Assembly: GCA_033032175.1 (NCBI GenBank)
Contig: CM065304.1
Location: forward strand, 29,208,653-29,272,652
DNA: 64,000 nucleotides
Direction of reading: 5' to 3'
From: Saturnia japonica
Lineage: Eukaryota > Arthropoda > Insecta > Lepidoptera > Saturniidae
In this document: in pieces, positions 48,481 to 59,900 of the stretch
How the letters are laid out: every line of letters starts with the position of its first letter
Position numbering within the stretch: position 1 is the stretch's first letter
The notes under the pieces: generated by a model
Database searches by the model: none
What the model was told of the DNA's origin: nothing
Seen by the model: only the letters and a program-made list of their open reading frames with translations
Position numbers and translations under genes: made by a program

Positions 48481-49984
48481 ATTAAAATTATATTGAATTG
48501 AAATTAATAAATTAATTAGAAAAGGATAATCCAAATCGGTTTAAAAACAAAGAAGTTGTGGCTGAACATTCATAAAAAATATACATTCGAATTGATAACC
48601 TCCATCTTTTGTTTGAAGCCGGATAACAAAACCGACTCTTAGTTTTATAATTAGCTACAAAACCTGCAAATGAGAACTGCCTTAATCTTGGGATACCTGC
48701 CTAATTATGTTTTTAAACCTTCTTAGACAATATCTCCGCTAACTACATACTGATTTATATTCATAATTTATTTTAATACTTTATTAAAATTATATTGAAT
48801 TGAAATTAATAAGAAAAGGATAATCCAAATCGGTTTATAAACAAAGAAGTTGTGGCTGAACATTCATAAAAAATATACATTCGAATTGATAACCTCCGTC
48901 TTTTGTTTGAAGCCGGATAACGAAACCGACTCTTAGTTTTATAATTAGCTACAAAACCTGCAAATGAGAACTGCCTTAATGTTGGGATACCTGCCTAATT
49001 ATGTTTTTAAACCTTCTTAGACAATATCTCCGCTAACTACATACTGATTTATATTCATAATTTATTTTAATACTTTATTAAAATTATATTGAATTGAAAT
49101 TAATAAATTAATAAGAAAAGGATAATCCAAATCGGTTTATAAACAAAGAAGTTGTGGCTGAACATTCATAAAAAATATACATTCGAATTGATAACCTCCG
49201 TCTTTTGTTTGAAGCCGGATAACGAAACCGACTCTTAGTTTTATAATTAGCTACAAAACCTGCAAATGAGAACTGCCTTAATGTTGGGATACATGCCTAA
49301 TTATGTTTTTAAACCTTCTTAGACAATATCTCCGCTAACTACATACTGATTTATATTCATAATTTATTTTAATACTTTATTAAAATTATATTGAATTGAA
49401 ATTAATAAATTAATAAGAAAAGGATAATCCAAATCGGTTTATAAACAAAGAAGTTGTGGCTGAACATTCATAAAAAATATACATTCGAATTGATAACCTC
49501 CCTCTTTTGTTTGAAGCCGGATAACGAAACCGACTCTTAGTTTTATAATTAGCTACAAAACCTGCAAATGAGAACTGCCTTAATGTTGGGATACATGCCT
49601 AATTATGTTTTTAAACCTTCTTAGACAATATCTCCGCTAACTACATACTGATTTATATTCATAATTTATTTTAATACTTTATTAAAATTATATTGAATTG
49701 AAATTAATAAATTAATAAGAAAAGGATAATCCAAGTCGGTTTATAAACAAAGAAGTTGTGGCTGAACATTCATAAAAAATATACATTCGAATTGATAACC
49801 TCCCTCTTTTGTTTGAAGCCGGATAACGAAACCGACTCTTAGTTTTATAATTAGCTACAAAACCTGCAAATGAGAACTGCCTTAATGTTGGGATACATGC
49901 CTAATTATGTTTTTAAACCTTCTTAGACAATATCTCCGCTAACTACATACTGATTTATATTCATAATTTATTTTAATACTTTAA
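48481..49984. repeat. tandem array, about five units of 302 bp
   Basis: The marker 'tattgaattgaaattaataa' starts at 48491, 48793, 49087, 49389 and 49691, so spacing is 302, 294, 302 and 302. The second unit lacks an 8-bp 'attaatta'-like piece. Units are nearly identical; variants include aaaaac/tataaac, cctccatc/gtc/ctc, cttggg/gttggg and acctgcc/acatgcc. Each unit contains 'gaagccggataac', seen in dispersed lepidopteran repeats. The left flank (48440-48480) resembles 7640-7690. Confidence 0.92.
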
Positions 49985-50999
49985 TTATAAAGTGATCTGC
50001 GAACTCGGGCTGGACATTATTGAACTTAATAAAACATTAATCGGTACGAAAAGGTCTAAAATTAGTTCAATCAGATACCAAAGAATAGATAATAATATGT
50101 CTAAATGGATGATTAATTAAGATTATTATTCAGGGTACGTTGTAGTAGTCGCTTAACTGCAAGAGGTTTATCTTAATTGGTTTAGTACAGCATGCAGAGA
50201 ATATTATCGTAAACAAAATAAAACTACACAGCTTAACCATTTAAAAGAAACAATGTTATATTTTTTTGTAAAAATTGAACTAGACATACGCAATTATCCG
50301 CATTGATATAAAAATTATGTTTTATAAACACTATTACGTTGGTACATATTATTTTATCCATGTTATGATTTTATCTTAATTGTTTTTTTGTAATAATTTC
50401 AGATGTCTAATTTTAAACTCCCGCCAATGTATCCGATCAATAAAAATAACTTCCTCAATGGGGTTGCTGTGCTAAAAAAGAGATAAAGTTTTCCGAGAAT
50501 GTCATCTGATTCTCGAAATTGTTTACACTAAAATCTTTCTAGAAAAGACTGCTGAAAAAAAATGTCTACGGTTGACGCCAGTTGACGCCTTAATGCTAGT
50601 TGATGGTTTGTCGATTTACGTTGAAAATACCCAATCAGATCAGTACGAAGTGTTTTTTTCATTTATCCTTTGAAATACTCTAAAACCATTATTACAAATG
50701 ATTCGTTTTAAAATCGTTTTGAGGCCTAATATATTTTTGTGGCATAACTGTTAAGCGTCTTTTATCAATTTGCATGTGCGTGAAAATGTCAAACGGAGTA
50801 TAGGGCTATCATAGCTTCGTCGCAGTTTCACAATGTAATGCCGATCCAAATGTAAAATCATTGATTTTAGTGCAAAGAGTTAATATGTGTAGTGTGAAAG
50901 TGTAGCAATTGTAATGTTACGAACAAAAGCGTAGTGTGCGAGATTGTGACAGCCGGCGGGCTAGTCGTAAGGAACTTTGATGAACGCTGCTCAATAAAA
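49985..50999. promoter_or_regulatory. 5' flank and probable 5' UTR/promoter region of the MSL1-like gene
   Basis: Between the tandem array and the first in-frame ATG at 51000. The frame is open back to 50934 without another ATG. Several near-initiator stretches occur around 50760-50940, but no TATA box or start site can be fixed by eye. Confidence 0.3.
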
Positions 51000-53900
51000 A
51001 TGAACAATCGCAGAAGTGTAAATGAATCTAATTTGGTGAATATCTCTGCGGATCAATCGAATTTGAATCAACTGACCCAGAACATAAAAAAAAAACCTTT
51101 ACTGAGCTTCCCTTTCGATCATTTATACGCTTGTCATTCTGGGAGTTCTCAAAGAAGGCACACGGTTGAACTTGATAAAGAAGTCGAAATATCGACGCAC
51201 TGTAAAGTGTCAGACGTTAAAAGTTCAGCAGTGAGCCGTAATTCAGAACTTGGTAGGCTTACTAACCAGTTGTCTGTGGCGGAGTCTCAAAACAGAAAAC
51301 TAAAGGACTTACTTATTTATCACTTGGACTTGATACAACAGCAAAATGATGCATTAACTAAAAAGGACAAACTGTATCAAGCTCTCCAAATAGAAAATGA
51401 GACAGTAAGTCTTATGTATACAACTTTAGGTCAACAATACTGCCTGTGCATACACTTTGACTTTATTAATACATATTATTTTCTAATAGATTATGCTTCA
51501 TAATATTTAGACCTTTAGAAACTTTTAAAATAAATAAATGTCACTTGTATTTATATATTTATTATATTTCACTTATGTTTAGTTCATATTAAAATATTTA
51601 AGTCCCATGTGAGTATGATCATATAATTCACAAAGACGTGACTAGTTCTTGTTATTCTTGTCTCAACATCTTACAGTGTGTTGTGTATAATAATATATCT
51701 TTTCATAACACATGATTTAGTAATTCTTGTGTATATGTAATTGGTTTCTCAAAAATTGACCTAACTGGATGAAATTTTGTATTCAGATAATGATATACAT
51801 TCCTAGCATACCTTGGTAGTTGGTTTTCTTTTTCTTCTTTTAAAATACCAATCTCAACATGGTTACCCTGATATTGTATATATTATTATAGCTATTTCAG
51901 AAAAATATATTAGTTTGTGGGTTTATATAGCTACTTTTTTATGATATTAAATCAACATTAAAGAAGAGAATCATCATCATCATCAGAAAGGCACAATCTA
52001 TATGCTGGTTAAATAAATTCATACTTTAATTTGGATTTAATATGAAAATAACTATACATAATAATTGTCTTTTGATATAGAATATATTGCAGTATCACTG
52101 ATGAGATGAAGTATCACTACTACTGTAAAATATTTTACAATAATAAATTTATAGGCTACAAAAACTTGTGTAATTGGAAAAAAATTGAGTTCACCCATCT
52201 GTCTGTGCAAATGCTTATCATGCAAAAAAGTACACCATACCTATCCTTCTGCTTTTTGAATAGGATTAAGTAATAAATATACAGGATGTAACACTGAGAA
52301 AGGTTAGTGAGGGGAACTCTGAAACTATGAAAGATAGAGAAATATGTTCTAAAGAAAAATAAAATTGATAATAATGATTTTAAAAAACTGCCTTTATAGA
52401 TTTAAAAAAAAACTTGTACATGAGTTGGGAACCCAACCTTATTCAATTTTTTTAATAAAAAATCTTATTAGGTACATTTTATTATGAAAATTGATAATGT
52501 GGGTTGTAAAGGAAAATGTTGCTAGGGAATCCTGTGTCTAAAAGAAAATGCTGTATTTAATTCTTTTATACTATTAGGGAAATTTTGTTACCAATAATTA
52601 TTTCTTGATATTTCATCCATTCATAAACAATTGATTAATTAGTTCACTTGTGGAAGTGAAATACTTAAAATTTTATTTTCCTGGTTAATAAATTTTAATA
52701 ATTTCAAAAATAAATACTCAATATTGTCTCTAACACACCTATAAAAATCTAAAATTTGCATGTGAACACCTGGATTTGCCAGGGCCTATTGCATTTTTGG
52801 TTAAAAAGAAAAAAAATACTTACAGGAAGATATTTAGAAGCTTGTCTACATTCCCTAAGATATTTTATAATAGGACATTTTTTAACAACATTGCTTCATG
52901 ATATATTTGTATTCAACTACATATGTAAACTATGCTTACATTTAGATTATATTTATGTCTATATAATATTAAATGAAGTTGATTCCTGCTGTCTGTCCCT
53001 ATGTATGCTTAGATATTTTAAACTATGCAATGGATTATTATGTGGTTATCATTAACTTATAGATATTTTTTTATAGAAGATTAATATATACAATACATTT
53101 CAGTTAAGTTTTGTATATTAGAGAAAATTCAATTATTTATAATCAAGTTGTCAAAAAACTATTTTCAGGTGCTTACATGGCGTATGCTCGCTAAACCTTA
53201 TGAGATACATCAAAATAATGTTCTAAAGAATTGTGGTTCTTCAAAAAGACTAGAGAAGTGTCCGCAATGGCATATGTCTATTTCCTAAGGTTGACTCACA
53301 GTAAACATTTTTATGTTCAACATAATAATTAAAAATATTATGTAATTTGCGAAGCTATTTTCGCCTATTCATTATTAATTTATCTTTATCCAGATAAGTT
53401 TGATAGTTAACTTGGGCATTTAATATAACAGTTTTCTGTTTAAATTAATACCTAGAAGATATCACAAATTCTAAATTATTCGCTACCAAAGAAATCCTAT
53501 CTAAAAAATTGCGCGACGCCAGTTAAGCCCACTATTCGTAACTATGAAGTTACATAACTTACCATCACACCTTTATCTCTGAAGTTTTAGGCACCCACAA
53601 TTCACCGGGTATGTTTTAGGTCTCATCTAATGGGGGGCAAACCTATTGCCATTATTCAGGCATTAAGTCAAACTCTGAGTTGCTATTGATAATTTAATAG
53701 AAAATTTCAATAACACTTTGTTCAACCTGGGACTCGAACATAGGAACTCGAGCATAGCAAAAGCAGTTATGAAGTTAGAATCTATCAATATTGAAGGCAT
53801 ACTCTAAATCTAGGGTTTTAAACATAAAATACACCATTTTGTAAATTGTACCCATTCGAAGCTGGGACTGGTTGCTAGTTCTTTGTATAAAGTTTGTTTA

Positions 53901-56900
53901 ATGTAGTTACACTAAGTAGAGAGTTTTCTTTCCCTAAATTTAAGCTTTTCAACTCACTAAGACTTAATCAATAATATGTTTATAGAAGGAATAGGTTTAT
54001 AGAAGGCTTTGCATGTATGACAATATTTTTATCCATTTATGAAAGAAAAGAATGCTTTTTAAACTGATCTTGCAAAAACTATTACAAATATATCTTTTTT
54101 CATATATTTTTTTTGTATATGTTAAACTCTAGTGCATTGAAATAGATTTTAAAAATACAACAATCATTTATACTTTTTTAAACAATTTGTAGGCTATCAT
54201 ATCATCACAATCTTCCCTGATGCTAAATGATAACTTAGCTGAGGGTGGAATAGAGACTTCAACTCATCTTTCGGTGTGGCCCTATGTGTGCATGAGCTAG
54301 TAAACATGCAGTTTTTATGGTATTTTTATTGCTTTCTTATACAGGTACAATGGGTAATAAAAATGTTGTCCTGTTACTCACAGAGAAAATGCTGTACTTA
54401 ACCATTAGCTGTGCTTTACTTTACCACAATTATCCAATTATTAAAGTGCTAAATTATAATTTTAAAAAGATATATATTGAGCAATAAGTAACAGAAAGTA
54501 CACAGCATTATGATATAAAAATTCTTCCTCTACTATTGTATCATCCTAAACTCTATACCAGATATTTAGAGAATTTAAAAATATATGTTGCTTTAGATAA
54601 CATTGAACATAAAGTGACGCAAAAAATTAAATTAATAGAAAGTTCATTATTTGGTATTTCAAGTGGTAGTGATATATATTAAGTTCAATAAACATGCATT
54701 TACCTTAATGAGCTATTGATTCATTTCAAAATTTTTTACTTGACTGTACCTCTTGACACGCACATTCAGCCATTGTATCTATACACGCTTGACGCACACA
54801 TGGGACCGCGGCACAAATGAATTGAACTGTCTATAACATAATTGAGGATTTTAACTAGGTAAGAAAGCAATAGCAATTGCTATATACCTATAACACTGCT
54901 TTGCGCCATCTTTCTCATCACCGGTTGCTGAAGCTCTTTGTAGGATACAACTGGATGGAACCATCATCACTTAAATGTGCTTTGTGACATACATGTCTAC
55001 AATATACAATATATTATATTGCATTTATGTTAATTACTAGTTATTGCCCATCCCCTTTGCTTTGCAATAAATATCCTTTATCTCACTCGGGGGTATCATA
55101 GACTTCTATCCCAAAGTTTATTAGAATGTGTCCAGGTGATTAAACATCATTGATGAACTGGCATTCAAAGAATCATACTTAAATATTTATTATTTTTATT
55201 AATATTAGCCGTGCTCGCGGCTATGCTTGCGTGAACATAAAAAAATTGTTTTTACTGGCATAAAAAGTATCCTATATCCTAATCCGGGTTATAAGATATC
55301 TGTTTGTCAAATTTCATCTAAAACCATTTAGCCATTTTTGTATGATTGAGAAACAATAAAGCTCACTTTCACATTTATAATATTATAAACATATAGTTAG
55401 GATTAGATGATGTCCATTCATTCTTTTGAGTGATAAATACAATTGTCCTGTTCCATGACAAAATCAACTTTTATATTAAAATTTATCAGAATCTGTCTAG
55501 GCATTTAAGTGTGATTGAGGGACAAACATTAAAACAAACATATCTTCATTTTTTATATATATTCAAGAAACAATAAATGATGACTATGAAAATGAAACTT
55601 ATAGTGTAATATATTAAAACTTATAATTACACTACTAGGGTTAACTTTAAATATATAACTGATTAAATTGGCCAGATTAAACAAGCACATCATTTTTTTC
55701 ATTAATTTTTCCTTTCAAATAAATTACTGGAACAAGTTGTCAAATTTTTTATTCTGTATTTTGTTATGTTTATATCAGTATGATATTATAGAGAATTATT
55801 TTTATTCAACATAATTATACATTATTAATTTTATGTATACATATTAAATTTGCTTAATTAGTTGAAACTACAAAATAACTTAGTTCAAAACATAGAGAGT
55901 AACAATATTTTTTTATAATATTAAAATAACATTTACATTTACAAGTCTAAATTAAAGTAAAATAAACTTTGTGTGATTCAAGCCCTAAGAAAACAATTTT
56001 GAATGTTGTAAATAAAAGTCATAGTTGGAATTAAATGCTCTCTTAAATTAAACTTTCTCCTTAATATTAATACTATAAACTAGCTGTGCCTGTGGCTGTG
56101 CTCGTGTGAACTATAGAATTCTGTCGACCGATACCAGCGTGAATCATGCTAGGTTATTTCAAAGATGAAAATGCTTATTGTGGATGATGCTTAGGAAATA
56201 TTTTTTGCTAACTTTTTTGTAGTTCTTTTTAATATCTACAATTATTTAGTACATTAATTTGATATATCTCTTATAGTTTATGCAGCTCAAGCCATTTAAG
56301 CGCCCGAATTAATTCACTGTGACAATTTTTTTTAAATTTGTGCTTCTTTTTCTATTATAAAAGTAGCCTAAGTTACTCTTTATAACATCAGCTACCTGCC
56401 AGTCAATATCGGTCCAACCATTTCAGAGATTACCTGTAACAAACAGACCAACAGACTAAAATTTATAGACAGACAAATAGATAATGTTCATCTTGTGTGA
56501 TCATTTGAAATTGTCAATTTTTACACTGAACTATTGATGGTGTTTCTCATTAGTTTTGATACATACATAAAATAACTATCTTCCATTCTTAGGCTAGTTT
56601 TAATCAGATTCAAGACATCTCACTCTTGCAACTTTCTAAAAGTGATAAAAACATAATTATTATGTCAATCATCTTGATTGTATATCAATATTTACATTAA
56701 TTATATATAGCAGCCAGTATTTAGCTATATTTATATTTTGATAATTTGAATAAATTCTGTCCTTGATGGCTTATTAATTATTTTTCATAATAGATAGCTT
56801 TTAGATAGATTCACTTGACCAACTAGAATTATTAGCTAAATTATTAATTTATAATTGGTTTTAATTGCAACTGATAATTTGACAGTTTAAATAAGATTAA

Positions 56901-59900
56901 AGAATTAATAAAGTAGTAAAGCAATATCCACTTAAAGTTTTTATCAACCATTGTCAATTTTTGGTTAGCGAAACTGACAACACTTCAATTGGTTACATTA
57001 ATAAACATTGATTAAATAGATTTTTTCTTTCTAAGATACTCATACTTGATAAGAACTCATTTAGGATTTTCTTTGGTTAAAATTTAGAATCGATTGGCAT
57101 GCGGAGGGGTACGGGAGCGGGGGGGTTGGGTGGGGGCGGTGCCCCTAAACCCTATGACACTACTCCCGTTACAAGGTAACTCACCAGAGCTAAGTTATAG
57201 GGGTTCAAAGTTTCAAGGTCAAATCTGAAATTTCCACATTTTGCAATCTCTTGTAATATTAGAGGCAAGAAATGGATCAGGGAGGTTGATGGGGGCAGCC
57301 ACCCACCCTCTGACACTATTCCCATGAAGAAATAACCTTCCTGGACAGAGGTATAGGGGTTTTATGTTTTAAAGTTAAATTCAAGATTTTGATGGGATTT
57401 TACTCACAATAAACATGATAAGTGATAATATTAGGAATTGGCACTCGCCGACCGCTGTCGCGGTACGCTCGCTTCGCTCGCTCGGCTCATGCTTGCACAT
57501 ATCGCAAGACACCTAACACGCTCGTCGCTCCCTTCGGTCGCTGCTCGCTACCTATTTGTCAACAAATTACTAAAATTTACATAAAACTTTAGTATCCTTA
57601 ACATAACATACTTTCACGCCTGTATCCCCAAAGGGTTAGGCAGGAGTGTACTACTGTGGTTTTAGTAAATTTAATTTTTCAATAAAAAAACACATTTTCT
57701 ATGTTTTCATTTATTATAAATGTAATTAATTGCCCTAATTAATTACTCAAAGGGATCTTTCTTTTGTTTCATTACATTGTGTCTCCACAGATATTCATAT
57801 AATAAATCAGTAAATTTTTCTCTATTATTAAAATTATCTTTTTGGAAATATTGTTTGATGACACGCCACTGTGATTCAATGCGTTGTGTGCGTGCCGTCC
57901 CCAGCCACAAAGGGATTTTCTGGGTCACTGTGGTTGACTTTGCAATGGATGAAACCATGATCCCCTAAACAACCATATGCCCGCCAGTAATCCGTATGTA
58001 TGGTGGTAAACTGACGATACAATACGTATAAAAATTATTCAGGCTGCCTATTCCCATACATTTGTCGTGTTTACTTATACGCTAACTACACGAAAGTACG
58101 TAAATCAATTGTGAAAGAAAATCGGTGCAAACAAAACAAACTTTGTTTATCAAAGTCAAGTGGCCTTAAATTGAGTTGCCAACTCACGAAATTTAAGAAT
58201 ATGTAGTAACAATTACTAAAAATTACCGAAATAACAAAATGACAAAATACTAGTAAATTGCTTAATTATGAATTTTATTTTATGTATTTATAAACATTTA
58301 TTACTATCAAAATATTATGAACCTCTTTAATGTGTGCTATTGGTAATTTATTAAACTAAAAAAGGTACAACTTTGTCACAATTTTCGAACTATTTTAGTA
58401 TTTGTTCATCTGGTATCTCTAAATAAACGTCATTTTCGTGTTTTGTAAGGTTTGAGGTTAAGATAGTTTTTATTAATTTTCTCGAAAACGGCTAATTATC
58501 TTGTAATGGGACTAGTTACGTTATAATCGGGGAATAATTCTCTATCTACTTCAACCACTTTCAAGCCAAAATTCGTGCCAAACGATTCTAAATCCAAGCC
58601 TTTTCTTTTTACATACATTTAATGAAATGCTGGCATGATTTATAGATTTCTATAATTGTGACATAATTAGAGAAAATGTATGCAGGTGCCAATATATATC
58701 TTTAAAACGGATGTGTATCAGCTTCTGGGCTATGCACAGAGAATAAATTTCCAGTTTTTTATATACACCAATTATTTATATTTCTTGAAATGTGTTATAA
58801 TGTATCTAATTTTGATTTAATTTTATTTATTTATTGCAGCTTAAAAATATATTAAATCCTTCTGACAAAGAGGCATCTAGCAATTCTAAACAAACAGTGG
58901 ATTCACAGTCTTTGGTTAATATTAGTCTTCCAGGAGTTTCATCTACTGTAGTCAAGGAACTACCAAAAACTTCACGTCAGGTACTGAGCAAATATTATTT
59001 CATGTAAATTATATTCCTGTCAAGTAACCACTATTGGATACTGCAAAACGGAACATATATTTCAACTAGCGATGTGCCCGCGGCTCCGAACGCGTTTGTT
59101 AATACGCAGTAGTTATTTACAACCCATAATTTGTCAATAATTGAGATAAAAACTATCCTGTCTTTTAAGTTGGACCAAATTACAGATAGTTACGAAATTT
59201 GATCATAATCGGTTCAGTAGTTTGAGAGTTTATCCCATAACATACATCGTGAACTATCCTGTCTTTTAAGTTGGACCAAATTACAGATAGTTGCGAAATT
59301 TGATCATAATCGGTTCAGTAGTTTGGGAGTTTATCCCTAACATACATCGTGACACGAGATTTTTATCTAACCTGTCGGCTGGCACCCAACGAAGCACTTG
59401 ACTCTCATTGTGCTTGTCTCCATAGTTTTGAATGTGCCTGTTCACTAGAATATTTTACAAACTGTGATATATCATTTTCACAATATAGGTATTAGTATAA
59501 TACAATAATATTATTCAGTAATTCTCATTCTAAAATACTATTAATCATTACTTATCCTATATAATTTACAATTTATTATGTATTTCCCTTGCCTAGCTAG
59601 GTCTCTTTAAAGAATATTATTATTTTCTTCAGATAATGTTTGACAGTTTGAGTGATCTCTTATTACCAGAAAATAAAAATAATCCATACATATTCAACTG
59701 TGAGGATTCAAAAGACAAAGTATTTAGCCACGACTCTTTCGATATAACAAGGGGTTCTGACACAGGTGAAGTAATTTCAAATGAATGTGTACTAATTATG
59801 TTTGCCGTTGTATTATTGTTTACAAATTCTTAAACAATATTTTATATTACAGATCTGGCAAGCTATTTGCCAAGTGATTTAGATTTGCCATCTATGTCAT

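Larger units (their letters stand above)
51405..58839. other. first intron of the MSL1-like gene
   Basis: 7.4 kb, AT-rich. It holds the repeats, SINE pieces and transposase fragment listed separately. From 51405 to about 53550 and from 53770 to about 55030 nothing was recognised. Confidence 0.6.

Noticed and set aside
52756..53055. Open frame of 99 codons in the first intron of the MSL1-like gene
   Set aside because: Leu/Tyr/Cys-rich composition as expected from AT-rich non-coding DNA, no splice sites, no domain.
53169..53290. Possible extra exon of the MSL1-like gene after 'attttcag', reading VLTWRMLAKPYEIHQNN
   Set aside because: Exon 1 joins 58840 in frame and continues the coiled-coil heptads, so an inserted exon is unneeded. 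No suitable donor follows before the stop.
57743..58030. Bacterial insertion sequence from contamination
   Set aside because: It is embedded in an AT-rich intron with eukaryotic repeats around it and has a frameshift. An animal Merlin relative explains it better.
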